Assembly (NCBI GenBank): GCA_963702195.1
Contig: OY969725.1
Location: forward strand, 2,666,001-2,730,000
Direction: 5' to 3'
DNA: 64,000 nt
Source of the DNA: AC-56 sp963702195
GTDB taxonomy: Bacteria; Actinomycetota; Thermoleophilia; Solirubrobacterales; 70-9
Shown: positions 7,614 to 15,583 of the stretch, in pieces
Layout of the letters: every line of letters starts with the position of its first letter
How positions within the stretch are numbered: the stretch's first letter is position 1
Position numbers and translations under genes: made by a program
Notes under the pieces: generated by a model
Databases searched by the model: none
What the model was told of the DNA's origin: nothing
What the model saw: only the letters and a program-made list of their open reading frames with translations

Positions 7614-8101
7614 GCGAGACGGATCGTCTGCTCGAGAACGCGCGGGCCTACGCCGAGGGCTTCCAGGGCTCGGACCTCTCCGCGGCGCCGTCGAAGCGGG
7701 TGGCGGTCCTCGCCTGCATGGACGCCCGCCTCATCCCCACCCGCCTCCTGGGCCTGAACGAGGGCGAGGCCCACATTCTCCGCAACGCCGGCGGGGTGGT
7801 GACGGACGATGCGATCCGGTCGCTCTCGCTGTCACAGCACCTGCTCGGGACCGAGGAGATCGTCCTCGTCCATCACACCGACTGCGGCCTCCTCAGGATC
7901 ACCGACGAGGAGTTCGCCGAGAAGCTGCAGGACGAGACCGGGCGGCGGCCGGAGTGGTCGGCCGGGACCTTCGCCGACCTCGAGCGGAACGTCCGCGAGT
8001 CGATCGCCCGGCTTCGGGAGAGCCCCTTCATTCCCAGCAAGGACAGCATCAGGGGTTTCGTCTACGACGTGGATACGGGCGAGCTGCGCGAGGTCCGTTA
8101 G
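7610..8101 (+). CDS. Beta-class carbonic anhydrase
   Basis: 163 residues, a short beta-carbonic anhydrase interconverting CO2 and bicarbonate. Zinc ligands are readable: Cys36 and the Asp38/Arg40 dyad in CMDAR, His89 and Cys92 in HHTDCG. This small form resembles Mycobacterium Rv1284, also about 163 residues. Translation is coupled to the SDR gene by a GTGA overlap. No signal peptide is present, so it acts in the cytoplasm. Coupling to an acyl-CoA-type dehydrogenase may reflect bicarbonate demand of carboxylases, which is speculation. Confidence 0.92.
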   Translation: MSETDRLLENARAYAEGFQGSDLSAAPSKRVAVLACMDARLIPTRLLGLNEGEAHILRNAGGVVTDDAIRSLSLSQHLLGTEEIVLVHHTDCGLLRITDEEFAEKLQDETGRRPEWSAGTFADLERNVRESIARLRESPFIPSKDSIRGFVYDVDTGELREVR

Positions 8102-8116
8102 GCGCTGCGGGGACGC

Positions 8117-8190
8117 TGGCACGGTCGCGCGACCGTGACCCCCTCCCCTCGCTGCCCTTGGGCGGCGGCGGCGAGCCGCCGAGGGCGGCT
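8117..8190. repeat. Intergenic repeat copy A with hairpins
   Basis: It begins TGGCACG, contains an 18-bp perfect palindrome CACGGTCGCGCGACCGTG (8120-8137), then a pyrimidine run CCCCCTCCCCTC and a GC hairpin CGGCGGC-GA-GCCGCCG (8166-8181). It sits between two convergent genes, so the hairpin may end transcription. A related sequence with the same order of elements lies at 42861-42950. Confidence 0.55.
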
Positions 8191-9138
8191 CTACGTGCCC
8201 TGGTCCTCCGGGTCCCGGTAGACCGGCTTCTCCCAGGGCGGCGTGATCGCGAAGCGCGTCGCGAGTGCCCGGTTACCGAGCGTCTCGATCGGGATCAGGG
8301 TCAGGCGCGACGCGGGCGTCCAGTGCGACTGCGGCGGCGGGACGGTGGGGCGACGGTCCTCGTGGACATGGCCTGCATGGCTGCCGCCGGAGACGAAGAG
8401 ATCACCGGTGCTGCGCCCCCACGCGGAGCGATGCGTCAGGCCGAGGTCCGAGGGCCAGCTCATCGGGTCGGCGTCGTAGTTGTAGCCGTGATGTGAGGTC
8501 GCACGACTCTCGGTCCCGTCCGGGGTGACCCGCACCTGCATCCCCTCCCAGTCGTCGTCATGGAGCGGATCATCGACTGGCAGGTCCTTCAGCACCGGCC
8601 GCACGGAGCTCAGGCTCGATGAGTGGGCGTAGTAGAACCAGTACTGGAGATAGAGGTTCCCGGAGCGCTCGCCAGTGCAGTCGTAGCCGTGTGCGGTGCT
8701 CTCCGCCCGCGCGAGCTCGGTGCGGCAGTCCACGGCGTGGACGAAGCCCGCGACCGGCTCGCCCGCGTCCGAGTCCCAGATCGGTCCCGCCTCCGCGCCT
8801 GCTGCGCAGCCGTCCTGGCGGCAGGAGCGGAAATCGACCGGGAGGGCCGACATCCCCGTCTCATAAAGGATCCGCGGCGCGTTTCGTTCCACCTGCCCCG
8901 CGAGCTCCAGTCCATACGCGGCGACCAGATCGCCGTCTTCGCCACACACCGCGTCCATGCCCGCCGCGCAGAGCAGCCGCGTCGCGATCGCTCGCGCGAA
9001 CAGGCCGCCCGGCAACCCAGAGCCCACGGCCGCGAGCACGCCCGCCAACAGTGCCGCCACCACGAGCAACAGCCCGATCCACTCCACGGTCGACTGACCG
9101 TCCTGCCCGGCGAGCCGGTTCGAGCATCGGGCGCGCAT
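8191..9138 (-). CDS. Prepilin-like signal fused to a VPS62/DUF946-like secreted domain
   Basis: 315 residues. The N-terminus GQDGQSTVEWIGLLLVVAAL is a class III (type IV pilin/Flp/TadE-like) signal: processing after Gly14 would leave Gln15 first and Glu19 as the conserved Glu5, followed by about 20 hydrophobic residues. The rest is extracytoplasmic with several cysteines. QYWFYY (165-170), HDDDWEGMQV (193-202) and SGGSHAGHV (250-258) recall the DWE and GSHA motifs of the VPS62/DUF946 fold. That match is by eye and needs a profile search. A -10 box 6 nt before the ATG implies its own promoter. Confidence 0.65.
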   Translation of the reverse strand: MRARCSNRLAGQDGQSTVEWIGLLLVVAALLAGVLAAVGSGLPGGLFARAIATRLLCAAGMDAVCGEDGDLVAAYGLELAGQVERNAPRILYETGMSALPVDFRSCRQDGCAAGAEAGPIWDSDAGEPVAGFVHAVDCRTELARAESTAHGYDCTGERSGNLYLQYWFYYAHSSSLSSVRPVLKDLPVDDPLHDDDWEGMQVRVTPDGTESRATSHHGYNYDADPMSWPSDLGLTHRSAWGRSTGDLFVSGGSHAGHVHEDRRPTVPPPQSHWTPASRLTLIPIETLGNRALATRFAITPPWEKPVYRDPEDQGT

Positions 9139-9144
9139 GGCCCG

Positions 9145-9150
9145 ACGCTA
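9145..9150 (-). promoter_or_regulatory. -10 element of a leaderless promoter (prepilin-like gene)
   Basis: TAGCGT on the minus strand, 6 nt (CGGGCC) before the ATG at 9138. Confidence 0.5.
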
Positions 9151-9257
9151 GGAACCGTGTCATCGCGCGTGGCGCGCGCAAAGTGCCGGATGGGTGACGG
9201 CTTGTGGTCAAGTGACGGGAGGACGCTCGGTACGCGCTGCCGGGGGTGTGCGCACGC

Positions 9258-9263
9258 TACGGT
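9258..9263 (+). promoter_or_regulatory. -10 element of a leaderless promoter (VKOR gene)
   Basis: TACGGT, then 6 nt (GCCCGC) and the ATG at 9270; this decides the start over the upstream TTG/GTG codons. Confidence 0.5.
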
Positions 9264-9269
9264 GCCCGC

Positions 9270-9731
9270 ATGCCATCGGAGCGGGTTCTGCGCACGATCG
9301 CAGGGGTATTGGCGCTCGCCGGCATTGGCGTCGCGCTCTACATCGCCATCGTCGAGTCCGGCGGCGGCTCGCCGCAGTGCCTCGCGGGCGGGCAAGGCTG
9401 CGAGACCGTCGCGAAGAGCCACTACTCGCATGTCGCGGGGGTGAACGTCGCTGTGTTCGGCGTCGTCGGCTACGTGCTGCTCCTGGGGGCCGCCCTCATG
9501 CGCGGCGACATCGCCCGGATCGGCGCGCTGGGGGTCGCCCTGGTCGGGTTCGGCTTCAGCGTCTACCTGACCTACCTGGAGCTGTTCGTGATCGACGCGA
9601 TCTGCCAGTGGTGCGTCGCGAGCGCCGTGCTGATGATGTTGCTCTTCGTCGTGAGCGCTCTGCGGGCGTTCGGCTACGTGGGCGCCGAGCTCACGGCGCA
9701 GCCCATGCACGCTCAGGTCGACGAGCCGTAG
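9270..9731 (+). CDS. Vitamin K epoxide reductase (VKOR) family protein
   Basis: 153 residues with four to five membrane helices. VKOR proteins reoxidise the periplasmic disulfide catalyst, passing electrons to quinone. The active CQWC motif is at 112-115, with the loop cysteines Cys37 and Cys44 that relay electrons. SHYSHVAGVNVAVFG is the usual segment with the conserved serine. In actinobacteria VKOR replaces DsbB and pairs with a DsbA, which is exactly the next gene, four bases downstream. Confidence 0.92.
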   Translation: MPSERVLRTIAGVLALAGIGVALYIAIVESGGGSPQCLAGGQGCETVAKSHYSHVAGVNVAVFGVVGYVLLLGAALMRGDIARIGALGVALVGFGFSVYLTYLELFVIDAICQWCVASAVLMMLLFVVSALRAFGYVGAELTAQPMHAQVDEP

Positions 9732-9735
9732 TCAC

Positions 9736-10431
9736 GTGGACCGCACCCGCGCCCGGCAGATCGCGAGCGGCGTCGCCTTTCTCGGTGTCTGCGCGATCGC
9801 GGTCCTGATCGTTGTCAGTCAGACGGGAGGCGGGTCGGGGGGCGATACGCATCTGGAGGACGTGAGCCTTGTCAAGGAGCAGCTCCAGGGGATCCCCCAG
9901 CACGGCACCATCCTGGGGAATCCGAAGGCGAAGGTGAGCGTGGTGGAGTACGGCGACCTCCAGTGCCCCGTCTGCAAGAGCTTCTCCGAATCGGTCGCGC
10001 CCGAGCTCATCGACCAGGTCGTGAGGAAGGGCACGGCGAGCTACGACCTGCGCCAGTGGCCCGTGATCGGCGACGCGCCGCACACCGATTCGATCCTGGC
10101 CGCGAAGGCTGCCCTCGCAGCCTCCGAGCAGGGCCGGTACTGGAACTTCGTCGAGCTCTTCTACCGCAACCAGGGCGCCGAGGAATCGGGGTACGTCACC
10201 GACCCGTTCCTGACCGCGATCGCCAACGGCGCCGGAGTGGCCGACATCGCGAGGTGGAAGCGCGACCGGAACTCCGGGAAGTGGAACGCCGCCCTCACGC
10301 GGACCAACACCGAGGCGGGGAAGCTCGGATTCAGGGGCACGCCGTCGTTCGTCGTCGAAGGCCCAGGCGGACACCGCCTCGTCCCACCCAGCCTCGACGA
10401 CATCCAATCCGCGATCCAGGCCGTCGACTGA
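9736..10431 (+). CDS. DsbA-family thiol-disulfide oxidoreductase, membrane-anchored
   Basis: 231 residues: an N-terminal anchor at about 9-28, a Gly-rich linker, then a DsbA thioredoxin domain. The active site is CPVC (77-80), and RGTPSFVV near residue 202 holds the cis-proline. It introduces disulfides in exported proteins and would be reoxidised by the VKOR encoded just upstream. The GTG start lies 4 nt after the VKOR stop, so the two are an operon. The cysteine-containing secreted proteins nearby (8191-9138, 10840-12018) are plausible clients, which is inference. Confidence 0.92.
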   Translation: MDRTRARQIASGVAFLGVCAIAVLIVVSQTGGGSGGDTHLEDVSLVKEQLQGIPQHGTILGNPKAKVSVVEYGDLQCPVCKSFSESVAPELIDQVVRKGTASYDLRQWPVIGDAPHTDSILAAKAALAASEQGRYWNFVELFYRNQGAEESGYVTDPFLTAIANGAGVADIARWKRDRNSGKWNAALTRTNTEAGKLGFRGTPSFVVEGPGGHRLVPPSLDDIQSAIQAVD

Positions 10432-10445
10432 CGGGGCTCGGGAGA

Positions 10446-10451
10446 TAGAGT
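10446..10451 (+). promoter_or_regulatory. -10 element of a leaderless promoter (LapA-like gene)
   Basis: TAGAGT, then 6 nt (CGCGGC) and the GTG at 10458. Confidence 0.5.
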
Positions 10452-10457
10452 CGCGGC

Positions 10458-10712
10458 GTGGCCGATCGAGGGGACCTTCAGCCGCAGAAGAAGGAGACGA
10501 ACTGGAGGGCGTGGGGGCTCGGCGTCCTGATCCTCCTGGTGCTGATCTTCATCGCACAGAACTCCCAGAGCGTGAGGATCAAGTTCCTCTTCTTCGACGC
10601 CTCGATGCCGCTCATCTTCGGCCTGCTCATCGCCGCGATCCTGGGTGTGCTGATCGGCTACATCGGCCCGATCGTCCGCCGCCACCGTCGCGCCGACGAA
10701 GAGCCCCGCTGA
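10458..10712 (+). CDS. LapA-domain (DUF1049) small membrane protein
   Basis: 84 residues with two membrane helices (about 17-37 and 49-72) separated by FIAQNSQSVRIKFLFFDASM, the signature of the lipopolysaccharide assembly protein A / DUF1049 family. In Gram-positive relatives its role is unknown. The short cytoplasmic tail is basic then acidic. The gene has its own -10 element, so it is probably not simply part of the VKOR/DsbA operon. Confidence 0.85.
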   Translation: MADRGDLQPQKKETNWRAWGLGVLILLVLIFIAQNSQSVRIKFLFFDASMPLIFGLLIAAILGVLIGYIGPIVRRHRRADEEPR

Positions 10713-10839
10713 GCCTCACGCGACCGGCCGGTTCCAGTGGGATGGCCGGCGGAGGTCATCCGGTTCCAGGTTGTGAGACCGCACCGGCAGTGCGACAATG
10801 CGGTGGCGCATTCACGTGCGCGACTGAGTTGGAGGAGGC

Positions 10840-12018
10840 ATGAAGCGGTACGCGATCATGGCGGTTGCTGTGGCAACCGCGACTGTTGGTCTAGTCCTCT
10901 GGCAATCCGCCACCCCGCGCTCATCGCGAGCCCGGGCCGCCACCTCCCCCGGGATCACGATCGCCGCAGGCACACTTCGAGATGACAGCGGTGCGCCCGT
11001 CTCGAACGGACTCGTCCGCGTCTATCCGACAACCACCGGCTCCGACTGGTCCGGCACGTCGGCCCCGGTTGCCACCACCGTCGCCGCCAACGACGGTCGG
11101 TTCGCGCTGACCCTCCCGGACAGCGGTCTGGCGGCCCTGCAGCGGGACGCGGCGGGCAACGGCGGGGTGGTCAACCTGGACGCGGTCGCCGACAACGGCG
11201 GCGACATGGCCGGCGTCGCGGGCTTCTCGATCGACATCGGGCGACTCGGGAGCCCGGCGAAGCTGCAATCCGCCCCGCAACAGATCACCGTGAAAATGCA
11301 GGCCTCGGCGGTCGGCGCGACGTCGGGGAAGCGTGCCAGGAGGTGGCATTGCCCGACGCCGGGAACGATCAAGAAGAAGGTCATTCGCCGGTTCAAGCGC
11401 TGGGACCAGGTCGGCGAGGCGAACAACGCCTACCGCGACTCGAACGCCTCGTTCAGCTACGGTCGCTCAGCCGACACCGAGGCAACCAAAGGCGTCTCGG
11501 TGCATGGGAGCTTCTTCTCGATCGCGGGCACCACCCACGTGGGCAACAGCCACAGCGCGGCCGTCGGGGCCTCGACCGCCGGACGCGGCCAGATTCGGGT
11601 CTACACCCGCTTCAAGTACCTCGAGGGCCGGTCCCGATGGTGTGACTACCGGACGCACAAGCATTACCAGCGATTCGGGCTTGCGCCGGTGCGCTGGATC
11701 AAGCGGGTCCGCCACAAGCATCAGGACCACACGTTGCATCGGTGCCCGCGGAAGCCGATCCTCAGATTTCCCAAGCACACCCATTTCTCACGGACACACC
11801 ACCGGTTCAAGAGGTACTCCCAAGGCTTCTCGATCGGCCCGTCGTTCCACGGTTGGGGGATCAAGTTCCATGGATCTGGGACGAGCGGAGCGTCCGAGTT
11901 CGCACGGCTCCACGAGAGTTTTGGTGGCAGAACACGGCACCACTATGTCTGCGGGAGACATGGCAAGTCCGCGTTTCGCGGCCATAGGGTGTTCAGCGGT
12001 GCGAGGCGCCATCGATGA
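10840..12018 (+). CDS. Secreted Arg/His-rich protein of unknown function
   Basis: 392 residues, start fixed by GGAGGAGG just upstream. Residues 1-34 are a signal peptide with a likely AXA cleavage site (ARAAT). Residues 42-110 look like a carboxypeptidase-regulatory beta-sandwich (GTLRDDSGAPVSNGLVRVYP). The second half is very basic and histidine-rich, with repeated short clusters such as KHQDHTLHRC, FPKHTHFSRTHH and GGRTRHHYVCGRHG and a few cysteines that could be oxidised by the nearby DsbA. No enzyme motif is recognised. Its stop overlaps the start of a lipoprotein gene (ATGA), so the two probably act together. Codon use is somewhat less GC-rich than its neighbours. Confidence 0.6.
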   Translation: MKRYAIMAVAVATATVGLVLWQSATPRSSRARAATSPGITIAAGTLRDDSGAPVSNGLVRVYPTTTGSDWSGTSAPVATTVAANDGRFALTLPDSGLAALQRDAAGNGGVVNLDAVADNGGDMAGVAGFSIDIGRLGSPAKLQSAPQQITVKMQASAVGATSGKRARRWHCPTPGTIKKKVIRRFKRWDQVGEANNAYRDSNASFSYGRSADTEATKGVSVHGSFFSIAGTTHVGNSHSAAVGASTAGRGQIRVYTRFKYLEGRSRWCDYRTHKHYQRFGLAPVRWIKRVRHKHQDHTLHRCPRKPILRFPKHTHFSRTHHRFKRYSQGFSIGPSFHGWGIKFHGSGTSGASEFARLHESFGGRTRHHYVCGRHGKSAFRGHRVFSGARRHR

Positions 12019-12554
12019 GACAGGCCGCGGTCGCCGCGGCCGTGTTCGCCTTGGCGTTGAGCGGATGTGGCGACAGCGCTTCCCCCGACGTCCACCTGAA
12101 GACGCCCGGATACACAAACCTCTCGTTTCCCGTTAAGCCACATCGCGCCTTTGCCTTCGGAGGCGTCGTCCTCGTCAACGACGGACAGGAGGCGCTCAGG
12201 CTGGGTGGTGTTCGGCTCGAGACCGGTTCGGGAGTGAGGCTCGTTCGCGCCGCCGTGCTCGGGCCACATCGGCGATCGTTCATGACCGCGGGCAGCGCAC
12301 GCTGGCCGAGCGCCGAGTACCACATCACTGGCCTCAGGAAACTGGACGGGTTCGTGGTGCCGCCGCACAGCAACGTCGAGCCCTACCTGAAGCTCCGCGC
12401 CTCAGCGGGCCGGAAGGTCCTGCGGGGGATAACGATCGACTACACGATGGGCGGCGACGATCACACCGTCCAGCAGGACTTGAAGGTGGCCGTCTGCGTG
12501 AGCGATCGGATCCAGCCACACTGTCACGTGCCGCGAGCGAGCGAGATCGGCTGA
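12015..12554 (+). CDS. Putative lipoprotein of unknown function
   Basis: 179 residues. The signal peptide ends in a lipobox, ALSGC with Cys18, so the protein would be anchored on the outer face of the membrane. The mature part is beta-rich with no recognised domain; two cysteines near the C-terminus (VAVCVSDRIQPHCH) may form a disulfide. Translation is coupled to the secreted Arg/His-rich protein by an ATGA overlap, suggesting a complex or chaperone relation, which is inference. Confidence 0.6.
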   Translation: MRQAAVAAAVFALALSGCGDSASPDVHLKTPGYTNLSFPVKPHRAFAFGGVVLVNDGQEALRLGGVRLETGSGVRLVRAAVLGPHRRSFMTAGSARWPSAEYHITGLRKLDGFVVPPHSNVEPYLKLRASAGRKVLRGITIDYTMGGDDHTVQQDLKVAVCVSDRIQPHCHVPRASEIG

Positions 12555-12593
12555 CCCCACCGAGCGAGCACGCGGGGCGGGGCGCCCAACGGA

Positions 12594-14012
12594 TTAGAGG
12601 TTCTCGATCTCGGCGGCGATGTCCCCCGCCGCCTGCTTGGCGTCGGAGAACAGCATCGACGTGTTCTCGTGGTAGAAGAGGTCGTTGTCGATCCCGGCGA
12701 ATCCGGGGCTCAAGGAGCGCTTGATCACGATCACCTGCTGGGCCTCGTCGACCTCGATGATCGGCATGCCCGCGATCGGCGAATCGGGATCGTCCTTGGC
12801 CGCTGGGTTGGTCACGTCGTTCGCGCCGATCACGACCGCGACGTCCGTGTGCGGCATCTCGGGATTGATCTCGTCCATCTCCTTGAGCTCCTCATATGGG
12901 ACGTCCGCCTCGGCCAGGAGCACGTTCATGTGGCCGGGCATGCGTCCCGCGACCGGGTGGATGGCGTACGCGACGTGGACGCCGCGCTTCTCCAGCTCAT
13001 TCGCCATCTCCTTGACGGCGTGCTGGGCCTGCGCGACGGCCATCCCATAGCCCGGAACGATCACGACGGAGTCGGCGTAGGCGAGCTTGATGGCCGCGTC
13101 CTGGGCGCCGATCGAGGTGACCGGTCGCTCCTCGGTCGCCGCGCCCCCGGTTGGCAGCGCTCCGAACCCGGCGAACAGGATGTTCGGAACCGAGCGATTC
13201 ATGGCGGTCGCCATCGCCAGCGTGAGAATCGTTCCGGACGAGCCGACCAGCGTCCCCGCCACGATCAGGACCACGTTGTCCAGCGCGATCCCGGCGGCCG
13301 CGGCCGACAGGCCGGTGAACGCGTTCAGGAGCGAGATGACGACCGGCATGTCCGCGCCCCCGATCGGCAGCACGAACAGGTTCCCCAGGATCGCCGCAGC
13401 GATGAGGACGGCGATGAACAACCCCTGGGACGGGCCGGAGTTGTGGTCGATGCCGAGGACGATGCACGCCGCGAGGATGCCGACCAGGAGCAGCCCGTTC
13501 AGCACCTGCTGCCCCGGGACCTTCACAGGCTGGCCCGAGATCAGCCCCTGGAGCTTGCCGAAGGCGATGTTCGAGCCCCAGAAGGAGACCGAGCCGATGA
13601 CCATCGAGAGCAGGATCGGGATGAAGGTGTCGAGCGGGATCGCCTCGCCGAGCGAGAGGTCGTGCCGGAACTCGGCCCACGCGATCAGCGCCACGGCCCC
13701 GCCGCCGACGCCGTTGTAGAGGGCAACCATCTGGGGCATCGCGGTCATCTGCACACGCCGCGACGCCACGATGCCCACGATCGATCCGGCAATGAGCCCG
13801 ATCGCGATCAGGCCCCAGTTGCCGATCCCCTTCAGGGCCAGCGTCGTGGCGACCGCGATCACCATTCCCGTCGCGGCGATCAGGTTGCCCTGCTTGGCGG
13901 TGGTCGGGTGGGTGCCGCGCCGGATTCCGAGGATGAACAGCGAGAACGCCACGATGTAGCAGGCCTGCACGAAGGCCGACTGCGGATCGAGGGCGGCGAC
14001 GAGAGGCGTCAT
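12594..14012 (-). CDS. pntB: NAD(P) transhydrogenase, beta subunit
   Basis: About 472 residues with eight or nine membrane helices in the first 260, then the NADP(H)-binding domain III containing VIVPGYGMAVAQAQHAV near residue 310 and a GANDVTNPAA loop. It forms the proton channel and NADP site of the pump that drives NADPH formation from NADH. The ATG at 14012 overlaps the pntAb stop (TGATG); a GTG one codon earlier is the alternative. It is last in the pntAa-pntAb-pntB operon. Confidence 0.95.
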   Translation of the reverse strand: MTPLVAALDPQSAFVQACYIVAFSLFILGIRRGTHPTTAKQGNLIAATGMVIAVATTLALKGIGNWGLIAIGLIAGSIVGIVASRRVQMTAMPQMVALYNGVGGGAVALIAWAEFRHDLSLGEAIPLDTFIPILLSMVIGSVSFWGSNIAFGKLQGLISGQPVKVPGQQVLNGLLLVGILAACIVLGIDHNSGPSQGLFIAVLIAAAILGNLFVLPIGGADMPVVISLLNAFTGLSAAAAGIALDNVVLIVAGTLVGSSGTILTLAMATAMNRSVPNILFAGFGALPTGGAATEERPVTSIGAQDAAIKLAYADSVVIVPGYGMAVAQAQHAVKEMANELEKRGVHVAYAIHPVAGRMPGHMNVLLAEADVPYEELKEMDEINPEMPHTDVAVVIGANDVTNPAAKDDPDSPIAGMPIIEVDEAQQVIVIKRSLSPGFAGIDNDLFYHENTSMLFSDAKQAAGDIAAEIENL

Positions 14013-14335
14013 CACTCGTCCTTCTCGTCGTCCGAGGTCTGTCTGTCCTCCGGCGGTTTTGGCTTGCGAACGAACATGCCCAGCATCCGGTCGGTGACCA
14101 TGAACCCGCCGACGATGTTGATCGTCCCGAAGAAGATGGCGATGGTGCCGATCAGGTTGTCGAGCCAGAAGTTCGAGAGGCCCACGACGATCAGGCCGCC
14201 GAGCAGCACGATGCCGTGGATCGCGTTGGTCTGCGACATCAGCGGCGTGTGCAGCGTCGTCGGGACCTTCGAGATCACCTCGAAGCCGACGAAGGCGGCG
14301 AGGACGAAGATCGTGATCTCGGTGATCAGGGGCAT
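14012..14335 (-). CDS. pntAb: NAD(P) transhydrogenase, alpha subunit part 2 (membrane)
   Basis: 107 residues with three to four membrane helices, matching the C-terminal membrane part of Escherichia coli PntA that is a separate polypeptide in Rhodospirillum and many actinobacteria. The helix FEVISKVPTTLHTPLMSQTN is the conserved segment. A charged cytoplasmic tail (PPEDRQTSDDEKDE) follows. It overlaps both neighbours by one base (TGATG), so the three subunits are tightly coupled. Confidence 0.93.
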   Translation of the reverse strand: MPLITEITIFVLAAFVGFEVISKVPTTLHTPLMSQTNAIHGIVLLGGLIVVGLSNFWLDNLIGTIAIFFGTINIVGGFMVTDRMLGMFVRKPKPPEDRQTSDDEKDE

Positions 14336-15468
14336 CAGGCGCTCGCCTCCGCGGCCTCGCGGGCGCGCTCGTTCTTGACCTCTCCCTCGTGCGTGAGGCA
14401 GGCGCCGGCGACCACCTCGTCCTCGAAGTCGATGTTCAACTCGCCCTCCTCGCTCACCAGGAGCTTCAGCAGGTTCTCGACGTTCTTCGCGTACAGCTGG
14501 GAGGCGTGGGTGGCCATCTCGCTCGGGAGGTTGAGCGGGGCGATGATCCTGACGCCGTTCTCCACGACCGTCTCGCCCGCCTTCGAAAGCTCACAGTTCC
14601 CTCCCGACTCGCCGGCGAGGTCGATGATCACCGATCCCGGCTGCATGCTGCGCACGGCGTCGGCGGTGATCAGCAGCGGCGCCTTCCGGCCCGGGACCAG
14701 GGCCGTGGTGATGATCACGTCCTGCCTCGCCGCGGCGGCGGCGAGCGCCTCGCGGACCTTCTTGTTCTCCTCGTCGGTCAGCGGACGCGCGTAGCCGCCC
14801 TCGGCCTCCGCATCCGGGATGAAGTCGAGCTCGAGCGGCCTGCCGCCGAGGCTCGCGATCTGCTCCCAGGCGGCACGCCGGATGTCGAAACCGGTGACGA
14901 CGGCCCCGAGGCGCTTGGCGGTGGCGATCGCCTGCAGGCCCGCGACTCCGGCGCCGAGCACCATCACGCGGGCCGGAGCGACCGTCCCGGCCGCCGTGGT
15001 CATCATCGGGAAGAAGCGCCCGACCTCGGTCGCGGCGAGCAGGGCCGCCGCATAGCCCGCGACGTTCGCCTGCGAGGAGAGTGCATCCATCGCCTGCGCC
15101 CGCGTGATCCGCGGGATCGCCTCCATCGCGAAGCTGGTCACGCCGGCGTCGGCGAGGGCCTTGGTGGTCTCGCCCGAGGTCAGCGGCGCCAGATGGCCGA
15201 TCAGCACCTGCCCGGAGTGGAGGCGGCCGATCTCGTCGAGCGTCGGGAGGGCCACCTTGGCGACGACGTCCGCGCTCCAGGCAGCCTCGCCGGAGCCCAC
15301 GGAGGCGCCGGCGTCCGAGTACTCGGAATCGGGATGTCCCGCGGCCTCGCCAGCCCCGGATTCCACCAGGACCTCGACGTCCTCGCCCGTGAGCGACTTG
15401 ACGACATCGGGGATCAGCGCCACCCGGCGCTCGCCCTCCCGTGACTCTTTGGGGACACCAACCCTCAT
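14335..15468 (-). CDS. pntAa: NAD(P) transhydrogenase, alpha subunit part 1 (NAD-binding)
   Basis: 377 residues, the soluble NAD(H)-binding domain I. It opens MRVGVPKESREGERRVAL, as in alanine dehydrogenase/PntA proteins. The transhydrogenase signature RITRAQAMDALSSQANVAGY starts at residue 120, and the Rossmann loop GAGVAG is at 172-177, followed by TGFDIRRAAWEQ. Alanine dehydrogenase is excluded by the signature and by the linked membrane subunits. Confidence 0.95.
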   Translation of the reverse strand: MRVGVPKESREGERRVALIPDVVKSLTGEDVEVLVESGAGEAAGHPDSEYSDAGASVGSGEAAWSADVVAKVALPTLDEIGRLHSGQVLIGHLAPLTSGETTKALADAGVTSFAMEAIPRITRAQAMDALSSQANVAGYAAALLAATEVGRFFPMMTTAAGTVAPARVMVLGAGVAGLQAIATAKRLGAVVTGFDIRRAAWEQIASLGGRPLELDFIPDAEAEGGYARPLTDEENKKVREALAAAAARQDVIITTALVPGRKAPLLITADAVRSMQPGSVIIDLAGESGGNCELSKAGETVVENGVRIIAPLNLPSEMATHASQLYAKNVENLLKLLVSEEGELNIDFEDEVVAGACLTHEGEVKNERAREAAEASA

Positions 15469-15583
15469 GCGAGCCGCGAGAGCCTATTCAAAACTCCTCT
15501 GCGGTCCTGCCGCCCGAGGCGCCACGAGCGATCTCGTCGCGACGAGTCCAGGCCCGAAGCACGCGTGTGCTAATCCTGGGTCG

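Noticed and set aside
7610..8101. SDR plus carbonic anhydrase as a bicarbonate-fixing module
   Set aside because: No carboxylase gene is nearby; the coupling alone does not support a pathway claim.
12669..14378. A 569-codon open frame opposite pntB/pntAb
   Set aside because: Antisense to conserved transhydrogenase subunits and very rich in Asp, Arg and His, as antisense frames of membrane proteins are here.
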